A stretch of DNA of 64,000 bases from Mytilus edulis (lineage: Eukaryota > Mollusca > Bivalvia > Mytilida > Mytilidae). Shown piece after piece: positions 43,443-54,812 of this stretch (within the stretch, counting starts at the first letter, position 1; each line of letters begins with the position of its first letter). The notes beneath the pieces were generated by a model. The model was not told where the DNA came from. It made no database searches and was given only the letters and a program-made list of their open reading frames with translations. Both the position numbers and the translations under genes were made by a program. The DNA is taken from contig NC_092346.1 of assembly GCF_963676685.1 (NCBI RefSeq), positions 26,735,133-26,799,132 of the forward strand, written 5' to 3'.

Positions 43443-46400
43443 ATGGCACAATATTCACAGTGGCCTAAAGGTTGGTAATGTTCTATTTAAAAGTGTTAAA
43501 GACCTTTTATACAGGTTCTAGATTTTTCGAGTCACGTAATTTTTCACAGACTGAAATCATTACTCAAGTTGAAAATAGTTTACGTATAAAAGTTTGCTCG
43601 CCATTGAGTAACCATGGAAGTATTATATTGACATGGAAGTATTATATTGACATATATAATACTTCCATGGAGTAACTTTATTTAAAAAACATTTTAAGGT
43701 ATCAGGGGCGGAAGTGGCCATGGATCATGTTCAGCATGGCATCCTTTGAGAAACGATAGTTCTGCACTCGAGACGATAAAATTGTCAAGTTTAGAAGAAA
43801 AAGACTAACTGAGAGTCAGAGTGAGAGAAATGTCGTATACATTCTCTGAGTATACATTTGTAATGAAATTTTCAGACTCTCTGATTATATCTTAAACCGA
43901 CGGCCTTTGGTTTCTGTAATCGTCGGGAATTCAGGAATTCGGAATTTAATTATATCGTGATGCGGGAACGGACACATTATTTTCACTGGAATTTGGGATT
44001 TGGCATTTTTTTCTCGGGATTTCGGGATGAAACCCCCTCCTGCCCCTTTCCGACATCAATTAAGAGTGGATACATATTGTAATCAATCGGGTAATAGTTT
44101 AGAATCTGTTTCTTTAATTATACCCCACGCAACGGGTTGCGGAGGATATAACGTTTTTGACCCGTCCGTCCGTCCGTCAGTCCTGTTTCTTGTCATCGCA
44201 ACTCCTCTCAAACCACACAACAGAATTTCACGAAACCTTTTTAGATAGTAAGGACATACTATGTAGTTGTGCATATCGACAGGAAATAGCGATTCATTTT
44301 TTTTTCTAGGAGTTATGCCCCTTTGAACTTATTTACTTTAATGTACTACTGCAACAGTTTGTCATCGCAACTTCTCTCAAACCACACAACAGAATTTCAT
44401 GAAACCTTTTCAGATATTAAGGACATACTACGTAGATGTGCATATCGACAGGAAATTACGATTCATTTTTTCCCAGGAGTTACGCCCCTTTGAACTTATT
44501 TGCCCAATATACTACTGCAACCTTTTGTCATCGCAACTCCTCTCAAACCACACAACAGAATTTCATGAAACCTTTTCAGATAATAAGGAACTACTATGTA
44601 AATGCGCATATCGACAGGAAATTATGATTCAATTTTTTTTCTAGGAGTTATGCCCCTTTGAACTTGTTTGTTTCAATGTGCTTCTGCAACAGTTTGTCAT
44701 CGCAACTCCTCTGAAACCACACAACATAATTTCATGAAACTTTGTAGATAATAAGGACATACTATGTAGATGTGCATATTGACAGGAAATTATGATTCAA
44801 TTTTTTTTTTTATACAATTTTTTTTCTTACACGTATTTTATTTCTCAATGACAATGAGGGGACGTGGGGTATGTGAGCGCGCTCACTAAGGTTCTTTAAT
44901 TATTTAATGTTAAATGCCAAGTGCAATGATCCAAATGGATATGGCAGAAAATTACACGGGTCAAAAGTATAGAACACAGGCACTTGTCTCAGAATTGTTT
45001 CTCCCTATATACCTTAGTATAACACAGGCACTTGTCTCAGAAATATTTTTTCCTATATACCTTAATATAACACGCAGGCACGTGTCTCAGAATTTTTAGT
45101 GTTATATTAAGGTATATAGGAATTTTGTTTCCGAGACAAGTGCCTGTGAGTATCTGGTATTAGTTTAAACAATATTTTATTTTTCAAAAGTGCACAAATT
45201 ACAATTATATACAATAGAAATACAGGGATTCGGAAACAAGAAGAACTTATATAAATCCGTCTCCCTGGTATTCAACGAATGTAGTGGGATACAAAATAAA
45301 TAGTAAATGTAAAAAGAAGATGTGGTATGATTGCCATGAGACAACTCTTCACAAGAGACCAAATGACTCAGAAATTAACAACTATAGGTCACCGTACGAC
45401 CTTCAACAATGAGCATAGCCCATACCGCATAGTCAGCTATAAAAGGCCCCGACATGACCAATGTTAAACAATTCAAACGAGAAAACTAACTAATTTATGT
45501 ACAAAATAATGAACGAAAAACAAATATATAACACAGCAACAAACGACAACCACTGAATTACAAGCTCCTGACTTGGTACAGACACATACAGAATGTGGCG
45601 GGGTTAAACATGTTATCGGGCACCCAACCCTCTCCCTAACCTGGGACAGTGGTGTAACAGTACAACATAAGAACAAACTATAAAAATCGGTTGAAAAAGG
45701 CTTAAGCTAACCGAGTATTATAGCACAATATATAGCTTGAAAAGGTAGCATTAAAAAAGTTCCAAAATTATGGTAAATTGAATGTAATAGAGTAACATAA
45801 TTGGAGAACATTTAATAACTTATCCCACATCTTTTTATTTTTTCATAATAGTAGTGATAGTTGCATCAAAAGTCTTTGCATTATTTTTATTACAGTTGAG
45901 TTAGCCAGTAATGATATCCTGACTATTAAAGACCCAAGTGGGAACATCATAGAATTGTTTCCGTGTTACGGGTATTATTTCCCGAGATCTTCTATTGAAA
46001 AGCAAAGATATCCAGACCCTCGGGAGAATATCCCTGATATTATCAAAATGAAGACCAGACAAGATGACGTTTTCCTCACAGCTTATCCAAAAACAGGTGA
46101 ATGAATACAGAAAGACATAGAAGCGTATGTTTTCTTAAATTCCTTTATAACTCTAAAATATTCCAAATGGCAAACATATATCATTTTCGTTCAAGTCTTC
46201 ACAATAAATACAATTGTGAAAATACATACCATTTGAGATCAATTTCAATGGTTCACTTGCATCTTACACACACATAAAACCTAAATCGTTGTGTGATATA
46301 TAGCTAAGTATTTAAAGGAATAGAAGAGTTGTTATCGTGAACTTTGCTTAATGAAACATTTAAAAATATTTTAAATTATTCACATTATTGACATGCAGGA

Positions 46401-49400
46401 ATTGTTTTGCATGAAATACCGCATTCGTTACAAAAATTAGTCGTTGGTACAATTCACAATTTATAGTGTAGTTTTTACTACCCTTTTTATATAACAGTTA
46501 TAAGCTATAATCTTCATTGATAAACAAACCATAAAAAGTTTGAGTCTTAAAAAAAATCAACAATCAATGGAGCCAAAAATACAATCTTCATCCTATATAC
46601 ATAATTAAAAAGATAAGCGTCCCTTTGCTTCGGTTTTTAATAAGTACACGTATAGAGAATGTTTATCATGTATGTAAACACCATAAAAAGGTATTTTTGA
46701 TATACTTCAACGAAACAGCAACCCAAACCGAAAAAGACCACACCAATTTGTATTCTTTTATTCATCGATTTTATCGCAGTTTTGAAATTGCCACAAGAAC
46801 AAATTCCTGTAAGATTTATTATAAGAAATTAAATTTATTTTGAGTACATATTTTATCGTTGTAGGAACACATTGGTTGGCTGAAATCATATATATGTTAC
46901 TTAACAAAAGACTAGAATACAACACAGAGTATGTTAAAGTCAGTGCCATGCTGCCACTTCAGACACCGGAAATGGTAGATAAACTGTCTTCCCCGCGTAT
47001 TTTAAACAGCCATTTGCTATTTAGTTCCTTACCACATGATATATTGACCCAAAAGAACAAAGTAGTATTTGTGAATCGCAATCCAAAAGACGTTGCTGTA
47101 TCTTTATACCATTTCTGCAGACATACAATGAACTACGAAGGTTCATGGAACGATTTTTTACAGCTTTTTATGTCGGAAAGAGGTATTTGAAAATTATTTA
47201 TAATTTATTTGAATATCTTCCATCTGTAATATATGATAGTATATACATATTACGCAATATTAAATAGTGTCATACATGTCTTAGAAATGCTCAATTCCAA
47301 TATCAACACATATCTTAAGGAAAAAAAAACCGTTATAAATGATTATTCCGATTGTCATACAAGTAATAGGTTTAGCTGGCTATAAAACTAGGTCTAATCC
47401 ACCAATATCAGACAAAATATATATAATGATATACAATTAGATGATGAACATTTCATTCATTTCCCTGATGAACAAAAATTATTTTATATATCAAACCCCG
47501 CGCTTCCTTTAGACATGTTAGAATTGTTGGCTTCTTTTTTAAAAGTCCATTAGAACTGAGGGCAGATGTCTCATTGTAACATGGCTATTGAATATCGTAA
47601 TATTGTAAAATTTATCACTTATATGTTTTATTGGTGTTTTTTTTTTATATACCGTTTTGTTTCATTTTGTTGTTTTGTTTTTTAAACTTGTAATGCGACA
47701 AACACTGTAAATGTTTAATGACAATAAAATTCAATGAATTTTTGAAAACCCTTCTTTTATTGTAGGCATGGTTTATTCTGGCCCGTGGCACAAATACATG
47801 ATGGACTGGGATAATGTCATAAAGGATAATTCAAAACTAGATGTATTAGTTGTCAACTATGAAGATCTCAAAATGGCAAGATAAATTATCAATATATTGC
47901 GTGTCCCTTTTATCCTATCACGTACAGTTTCCGGTATCGAAAGCTTCGGACTTGGGTATATCTTGAGCGACGTCATATAAATCAGATGGCCTTATCTGAT
48001 TACACCAATCTCCCATACAGACAGAGTTATAAGATTGAGGAGGAAAGGACGATAACTCTGTCTGTATGGGAGATTGTGATTACACAAGAGGTATACTCGG
48101 TTCATGTTAGAGTTGCAACTCCGAGGTATTTCCTCGGGAGTATAACATTTTAATCTATATAATACCGGTACTGAGCATATTCTATAGTATGTTCTGATGA
48201 GATAATAGTTGCATATTGTATATGATCTACTAAATTAATCTTGATATAAGGAACATTTTTTCTGAAAGGGGTTTCAAATAGGGATTAAAATAGTTTTGAT
48301 TTTTCAGACAGACTTCCCTCGCTTAAAATGGCGTTCGTTTCTCATCTTTCTAAAGTAAGGGAGCTACCATTTAATTTTTATTATAAAGGTGTTTATTTAC
48401 AAGTTGAGTCTACACCAGTTAGAAACGTGAATCGTATGTATGACCTGACGTGCAACACTATCCTGCTGTCGGTTATATTTAGTAAGAGAGGAACTGATTA
48501 TTCTTTTTACTTTGTAGATAAGTATAACTTATTCAGTTTCTAGTCTTGTGCTTCTGAAGACAAGTGTATAATCCTCAAAAGCAGGAGACAAGTGACATAC
48601 TGTATTATCCTAAGGGAGCTACCATTTAATTTTTATGGGGGGACTAGGATGAAAAATTTTGTCCTGCATTTTTTTTAGCTGTAATCTCTGTCCTGTCTTT
48701 TTATTTTTCACTCTGTTCGATCCTGCCTTTTTTTTTTTAGTTTATCCTGACTTTTTTTACCTAAATTGTGGTCCTGACTTTTTTTTTTTGCAAGTGTCTC
48801 ATCCTGCCTTTTTTTTTTTACTCAAAACTCCTGTCCTGCCTATTTTTTTCAAATTTCATCCTAGCCCCCCCCCCCCCCCCCCCCCCCCATAAAAATCAAA
48901 TGGTAGCTCCCTAATCTTGCTTATTCCTTTTTCTCGGTTTATTTCCCTCTTTTCTACCTTGATCAAAATCATTATAATGATGAGATGCAACAAACATGAA
49001 CAAATCGAATTCATACAATCCAATGTCGATTCATTCATTACTCTTTATTTGATATATATTTATTCAAGATAAAAGCCATGAATTTGACAGATACAATAAA
49101 TTATAATGACATAGATATAACACTATGCATAGTTTATAGACCCTAAAATTATTTACATGTTTACTAAAAATTATATAATTTAAAAAATAAAATTATGAAA
49201 AATGTCATGATATTTTGATAATACGAATAGACTAGATGAAATAATGAGTGAAATTTAAATTGACTAGATTATTGTTTTATTCCAGAATCCACTGAAGGAA
49301 ATTGAAAGGCTTGCACAATACTTAGATGTTAATAATAGCACTCAGTTCTACAGTCAAGTTTCAGATAGATGTAGGTTCAATCAGTTGAAAGACGACTACA

Positions 49401-49549
49401 AGAATAGAAATGATCCTTTCAGAGAGGTTGTATTCAGGAAAGGTAACTCTGATAACATAACACCAATTCCAAATCATGAGTCCGTAAATTACATATGGGG
49501 AGAGAGCGAGCGAATTTATCTTATCGACTATTTGATATCAGGAATTTAG
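43443..49549 (+). CDS. Cytosolic sulfotransferase (SULT family), five coding exons
   Basis: The exons 43443-43470, 45896-46096, 46865-47182, 47766-47875 and 49286-49549 join in phase into 306 codons ending in TAG. The protein should transfer sulfate from PAPS to a hydroxyl or amine of a small molecule in the cytosol. Evidence: the PAPS phosphosulfate loop TAYPKTGTHW (71-80) split by intron 2 inside Gly77, catalytic-type His126 in RILNSH, and the 3'-phosphate motif VNRNPKDVAVSLYHF with Arg148 and Ser156. The His-Arg-Ser spacing (22 and 8) equals that of human SULT1A1. YEDLKM|NPLKEIE spans exons 4-5. Exon 1 (MAQYSQWPK) is short and chosen because its donor phase fits. Oddities: the N-terminus before the loop is about 25 residues longer than in SULT1, intron 4 has a GC donor, and the C-terminal FRKG is kept but the usual GDWKN after it is replaced by NSDNI. 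The substrate cannot be told. Confidence 0.85.
43610..43676. repeat. CCATGGAAGTATTATA hairpin
   Basis: Two direct CATGGAAGTATTATATTGAC units are followed by the inverse, TATATAATACTTCCATGG. The same CCATGGAAGTAT/ATACTTCCATGG arms occur in a shorter hairpin at 55541-55577. Confidence 0.65.
43704..43722 (+). mobile_element. hAT-like 5' terminus
   Basis: CAGGGGCGGAAGTGGCC matches the general CAGnGGCGGA form of hAT ends. The partner end could be the GCCCCTTTCCGAC-type block at 44042, but the match is weak. Confidence 0.3.
44120..44872. mobile_element. 753-bp element: four tandem 169-bp units between short inverted ends
   Basis: ATACCCCACG at 44120-44129 is inverted as CGTGGGGTAT at 44863-44872. 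Inside, four units starting GTCATCGCAACTCCTCTCAA begin at 44192, 44361, 44527 and 44696. Each continues CACACAACAGAATTTCATGA, CATATCGACAGGAAATTA and GGAGTTATGCCCCTTTGAAC. A CCGTCCGTCCGTC tract precedes them. Open frames of 60-80 codons across it are repeat-derived. Confidence 0.65.
44973..45155. repeat. Three direct and one inverted ~48-bp units
   Basis: The phrase ACAGGCACTTGTCTCAGAA followed by CCTATATACCTTA occurs at about 44975 and 45022 and, shortened, at 45072. It then occurs inverted (TAAGGTATATAGGAA ... GAGACAAGTGCCTGT) up to 45148. The last two can form a strong hairpin. Confidence 0.65.
45313..45725 (+). repeat. Family A interspersed repeat, long copy
   Basis: A full set of family A blocks: AGATGTGGTATGATTGCC, TATAGGTCACCGTACGACC, AAAGGCCCCGACATGACC, ATTCAAACGAGAAAAC, CAAAATAATGAACGAAAAAC, ACAGAATGTGGCGGGGTTAA and GGGACAGTGGTGTAACAG. 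One of the two most complete copies here, located in sulfotransferase intron 1. Confidence 0.85.
46097..46864 (+). other. Sulfotransferase intron 2
   Basis: GT donor (ACAG then GTGAATG) and GTAG acceptor (46861-46864). AT-rich. No repeats recognised. Confidence 0.6.
47183..47765 (+). other. Sulfotransferase intron 3
   Basis: Donor AGAG then GTATTTG, acceptor TTTATTGTAG. AT-rich, without recognisable elements. Confidence 0.6.
47876..47881 (+). promoter_or_regulatory. GC-type splice donor of sulfotransferase intron 4
   Basis: The exon ends CTCAAAATG and the intron begins GCAAGA. Using this rare GC donor joins YEDLKM to NPLKEIE without loss, exactly as in other sulfotransferases, while no GT at the right place and phase is available. 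Confidence 0.6.
48006..48076. repeat. Perfect 25-bp inverted repeat in intron 4
   Basis: The arms 48006-48030 (CAATCTCCCATACAGACAGA...) and 48052-48076 are exact complements around a 21-base loop, giving a long stable hairpin on sulfotransferase pre-mRNA. Confidence 0.8.
48355..48390 (+). repeat. Solo end of the poly-C foldback element
   Basis: AAGGGAGCTACCATTTAATT at 48357-48376, then TTTATTATAAAGG, is the same as the left end of the element 250 bp downstream and then diverges. A partial copy. Confidence 0.55.
48611..48914. mobile_element. 304-bp foldback element with CCTGxCTTTTTT units and a poly-C run
   Basis: The left end TAAGGGAGCTACCATTTAAT, TTTTATGGGGGGACTAGGAT is mirrored at the right by ATCCTAG, about 26 C, ATAAAAATCAAATGGTAGCT, CCCTAA. 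In between are about six units of TCCTGxCTTTTTTTTTT with short spacers. It lies in sulfotransferase intron 4. Confidence 0.75.
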
Positions 49550-49561
49550 ACGTAGTTGTTC

Positions 49562-49567
49562 AATAAA
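49562..49567 (+). promoter_or_regulatory. Candidate poly(A) signal of the sulfotransferase gene
   Basis: AATAAA lies 12 bases after the TAG stop, implying an unusually short 3' untranslated region if used. Other AT-rich signals lie further on. Confidence 0.45.
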
Positions 49568-50635
49568 ATGATTATTAACTACTACATCTAACGCGGAATC
49601 GCTTCATACTAACAATGTGCACACGAACAAGCCTTTTACAACTCTATGAAATTACAAATTAGAAGCATTTAATTCCATGATTACATTTATTTGCTACAAC
49701 CATAACATAACGACTCATATCAAGTATTAATCTGTTTTCCTAAACATTATCCTGATGTTGTCATGGGAACCATATGCAGTCAAGAATGTTGCATTTTATT
49801 GAGATACAAATATATATAATCTTGAAGTTGATGATGTAAACAACCTATCAAAAGTACAGATTCGGATGAAACGCACATGTAATGTAATTATTTTAAATGT
49901 TTATTTTAACTGCTTACACATGTTACAATATGTCAATTGTATTTAATGAATACATTTTAACTAATTATTTCAGTCTTAAAATTATGAACAGTTTACTAAC
50001 TTCTGGTTACACTTTGACATAAAAATCGTTAAAAATGTCCAAATCAAGTCCATTTACATGGTTTAGAAGACGATCGACAGACAATATGTATAATTCCACG
50101 CGGGTTTTTTTCCGCGCATTGATTTCATGCATCATGGGTTTCGTAAGTCAAAAGAATCAGTGGGGGGGGGGGGATCGAACCTAGCTGCTTAGAAATCACT
50201 GTCTTCAGCGAAATGGAACAGATTCTAAAGTAGTTGATGTCAAATATTTATCATCATAGTGTAGTCTATATAGTAGTATCATATATTTAGGTGAAGTGTA
50301 CTATGCTTATAACATGTTTATTGGTATCAAACTTTCACTTCACACTACACGAAAAGGCAGATTTACTACAATTTGGGCAATCATGTAAATGTTTGACAAA
50401 TGTAACTACTTTTCTGCCAGATATATTTGCGGACCTACTAATGTATATGTAAATGCATTATTCCTTTGGCATTATTTAGGACGTTTCAAAGATATGCTAA
50501 AGATAATTAATTTATTTCCATATCTTTATTCATATTCTAAAGATATGTAAAGATAGGCCTTAGATTTGCATGCACTTTCCAGGATAGGAGATGTATGCAA
50601 AGTTTAAAATTTACATATTTGTTTTACAGAGGTGT
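49568..50635. other. Intergenic, nothing recognised
   Basis: AT-rich. A G run of about 12 bases sits at 50162-50173. No gene is supported. Confidence 0.5.
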
Positions 50636-51610
50636 GGGCAGTTTTGAGAGACCGCGGTTTATAAAACATTTACAACCAATGTAAATGCTGTCAAATGTTT
50701 ATGTTATATTTGCAAACGTTTTTCGATATCGTTCATGCATGTAAAGAAATGTATTTTATTTACTAATACTTTCCAGTATTATAGTTATTTTGATAAATAT
50801 CGATATTTGCAACATATCTTTACAGACGTATGCAAAGTTTTGAGAGACCGCGGTTTATAAAACATTTACAACCAATGTAAATGCTGTCAAATGTTTATGT
50901 TATATTTGCAAACGTTTTTCGATATCGTTCATGCATGTAAAGAAATGTATTTTATTTACTAATACTTTCCAGTATTATAGTTATTTTGATAAATATCGAT
51001 ATTTGCAACATATCTTTACAGACGTATGCAAAGTTTTGAGAGACCGCGGTTTATAAAACATTTACAACCAATGTAAATGCTGTCAAATGTTTATGTTATA
51101 TTTGTAAACGTTTTTCGATATCGTTCATGCATGTAAGGAAATGTATTTTATTTACTAATACTTTCCAGTATTATAGTTATTTTGATAAATACCGATATTT
51201 GCAACATATCTTTACAGACGTATGCAAAGTTTTGAGAGACCGCGGTTTATAAAACATTTACAGCCAAAGTAAATGCTGTCAAACGTTTGTGTTATATTTG
51301 CAAACATTTGTCGATATAGTTTATGTATGTAAAGACATGTATTTTATTTACTAATACTTTCCACTATCATAGTTATTTTGATTAAATATTAATATTTGCA
51401 ACATATCTTTATATATAGACGTATGCAAAGTTTTGAAAGACCGGGGTTTATAAAACATTTACAACCAAAGTAAATGCTGACAAATATTTGCTTATTTTTG
51501 CAAACATTTGTCGGATGTATTTATTTACGTAAAGAAATGCATTTTATTTACTTCATAGTTAGTATATGAAACATTGATACTGTGAAGTTGTCTTCACACA
51601 GGTATAGCTT
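50636..51610. repeat. 196-bp satellite, about five units
   Basis: The anchor GTTTTGAGAGACCGCGGTTT starts at 50641, 50837, 51033 and 51229, spacing 196 each time. A fifth diverged unit starts at 51430 (spacing 201) and a sixth partial unit near 51608. Each unit carries ACATTTACAACCAATGTAAA, TTTTTCGATATCGTTCATGC and TTTGCAACATATCTTTACAG. Units 1-3 are nearly identical while 4-6 are increasingly diverged. Confidence 0.9.
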
Positions 51611-54600
51611 TGCGAGACTGCAGTTTATATATCGCATGCACAACAAACGTAAATGAGGGTCGTGATTAGAGCTAAAAGAAGAAAAAAAGAAAATAATTTA
51701 CTCCCAAAAAAATAGATAAAAGGGTCTAATATATATAGAATAGAAAATAATCATGACAATGGGCATAAAATATAAAAGAAATAGAGGAATATGATCTAAA
51801 TTATCATAGAATACAGATATGAAAGACCCCATTCAGAACCTAGTAAATGCTGTAAGATGTGTCGATTATTTCACATTTACGGAAAAAATAAATCCATACA
51901 TGTATATTGTATAGTACGTTTTGCAGCAAAGTTCACGTATTGATTGTTTCAGAGAGTCACACCGAGCTAACATTTGAATTGAAGTAGATATTGTTCTTCC
52001 CGATTCAAAACAGAACTGTTTGAAGATATAATTAATGATATTAAAAAATGGCAAGGTGCTTTTTATATGTCGGATCGATGATATTTTTTTTCTATTTGAA
52101 TAAATAAGGAAATATCCACAGCTTTACTCCAGAACCATGGAAAAAAATTAAGATCTTGCTTGCATAACAAAACACGGCTTTAAAATGTTCATAACTTTCC
52201 TTACAGCAGATTTTACAATTCGATATGCTTGAATCATATCGGAAACTTTAACTAAGACGATGAATTGTAACAGTAAGCTGATATTTTTTTTACATCTTAT
52301 AGCCACATAATAAATGGGTATATGGATTGATTTGTGTAAACGTCCAGTTGCAAATACTACATGAATCTCAGGTGTAGGGAGAAATGCACTATTATAATAA
52401 CACTGTACTAAATTGTAAGCAGCTTTTCCTTTTGTTCTTCAAAATATGAAAACAACGATGTCATTAAGAATGAACTCTAAACTAGAATAAATAAGATCAA
52501 ATCGATCAACACGGTATGCTTGGTCCACATCAAGCTTAAGTCTACCAACCTTGATGTGGGCTTGGAAAAAAGTTTGTTTCGCTTCTGCTTATTTGTGATC
52601 TTTTTTTCATTTTAAACAAGAGAATAAAAAATAATTATTTCAATATAACTTCAGCCAAGGCGTGGGTTTTGCATGATCCTATGATTTGAAAATACACGAG
52701 TATGCACATACATGTATTTTATCAGAATGTTGTCAGAAAGTTTATGTTTACAATTGAAAATGTCTAATAATACAATGAAGAAAGAGATGATGATGATGGG
52801 AGTTTTTAACAACCTCGACTGGCTATACTGCGAAGAAAGAGCATGAATTAACGATCCCTTAATAGGTGGTAAATGTCTCACTTGTATGTAAATGAAGGGA
52901 TTTTCCTGACTGTGAAATGGTTCATCTTTTAACACTACAGGGTACTTTAAAAGGAAAACCGCATGTGTTAATTACCAAAATTGATCAAATACAATGTAAC
53001 GCTAACTGTGTATAATAACATCCAGATGTTGTAAACAGAATATACCAATTACGCAGGCCAAGAGTTGCCAGATAAAGACATCATTAAACATGCAGTTTGT
53101 ATTCGTGAAAACGTGTTAATACTTTGAAAAACGCAGATAATTTAAAAGTTTATATGCTAGAAAATTAAAAGAGAAATAAGGACAGTTACTGTAACATTGT
53201 ATCTAAAATTATGTTGAAATTATATACAGCTAGCAGTTAAACTGTGTTTAAACAATTATCTTTTGTATATAAAAAAATACATTCTAGTTTCCCCGCTTCT
53301 CATACATGTAGCAGATATAATAGATTCGATGCAAAGCAAGTAATTTAATTTTTGAATCAGGTATAATCTCTGTATTTCGTGTTTTAACATGAATAAAAAT
53401 GACCAACATTAATGGAAAAAAAAACTACATCAATTTCAATAACCTTCCTGCTCCTGTATCAGTTTTATTCTAAAGATATATATGGTAGTATTCAATCAAT
53501 TCAAAATTTTAATAAAATATCTTGGTGCCCTTTGGTTTCCCGATCTTGACTTTATCCTATTTAAAGGTATAATGATATGAAAAAAAAAACAGTACATGTA
53601 TTTGTTCTAATCGAAGGCTCACAATTTTTAAAACATTTCTTAGCAATAGCATTTCATTTCAAATCAAAATAATGTTGTTGCTGAATGATGTAAAGTTAAT
53701 CGTCAATATCGAACTCTACCTCCATTTTCCCACCAGTTACAACATATTGAAATTTGAAAACCTTTAGATGAAAGGTTCATAAGTCATCGCACGGAAACGA
53801 CTGGAGCAGTCCGCCTGCTCGTCCGCAGTACAACAATAAATCAATAACGGGACTGGAAATCTGGTAATAAAAATAGCAAGTCTTATAAAATAAATCCGGT
53901 TTACTGTCACATTCTGACATCATCATGTTTATGTCGTATACTTGTATGGTGTTTGTCTTTGAGTCGCTTTTTGTTTTTACTCAATGCAAAAAGCAGTTTG
54001 TCGGCACTGATTTTTGAAACTTGTCAGCAACAATGCTGATATATACCTGATATATAAATTTTATAAAAATCTGACAAGAATTTTACCCGTTAGAGACCAA
54101 ACAAGACCGGACGGAAGGACGGACGCCCGATATTTTAATGTTCCCATCAACGCGTCGCGCGGGGGAGAAATCTTAAAATCATTTTGAATTTAGATTCATA
54201 TTAATTTGCACTTTGGTCTTCGGAGATGGGTGTGTTTTTTGTGTTTTGAGTTAGATATGATACACAGGCCTGGTACAGCTGGTAAAAACGCACCTTTTCA
54301 CAAAGTGGGGAGACAAAACGACTCACATGCGATTAGCAAAGGTGCCTTTTTGTGGGGGGCATATTGGTCACATGGGCGTCGGAAAAAGCCCGAGAGTATT
54401 CACAGTCTTATAAGGAGTTTTTCTAACAAGTATACAAGTGTTTATGTAAATTAAAAGGGTTGCTATTTCTTTATTTGCAAAAATGAAAATGTGGGATATA
54501 CACAGCAACCGGCCAATTAACGACAATCAAAACCAAAGACATATAGATAACACGTGACTAATGCAGAATGGACAAGTATTTTTCTACTGCTAATCTGTTA

Positions 54601-54655
54601 CGGTAGTTTTATTATAGATTTGTCGGTTTCTTGAATATGAAAGTTAATAATTATA
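51611..54655. other. Intergenic; minor features only
   Basis: No gene seen. A purine-rich AGAATAGAAAATAAT patch at 51675-51790 resembles that at 58.3 kb. A hairpin with CCACATCAAG / CTTGATGTGG arms is at about 52522-52559. A GACGGAAGGACGGACG tract with an ACGCGTCGCGCGG end (54114-54163) looks like a transposon end. Confidence 0.45.
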
Positions 54656-54812
54656 AAAAAAAAGAAGATGTGGTATGATTGCCAATGAGACAACTCTCCA
54701 CAAGAGACCAAAATGACACAAAAATTAACAACTATAGGTCACCGTACGGCCTTCAACAATGAGCAAAGCCCATACCGCATAGTCATCTACATGTATAAAA
54801 GGCCCCGAAATA
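54656..54812 (+). repeat. Family A interspersed repeat, short well-kept copy
   Basis: It has the family A consensus blocks without gaps from AGAAGATGTGGTATGATTGC to TATAAAAGGCCCCGAAATAA and then stops. Confidence 0.85.

Larger units (their letters stand above)
43471..45895 (+). other. Sulfotransferase intron 1, repeat-filled
   Basis: The donor is AAAG then GTTGGT. The acceptor is TTTTTATTACAG. It contains a hairpin, a hAT-like end, a 750-bp tandem element, an inverted cluster and a long family A copy, each listed separately. Confidence 0.6.

Noticed and set aside
44000-44644. Several 60-80 codon frames
   Set aside because: They fall in the 169-bp tandem units and repeat one another.
48659-48892. 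77-codon frame rich in Phe and Pro
   Set aside because: It is a translation of T-tracts and the C-run of a foldback element.
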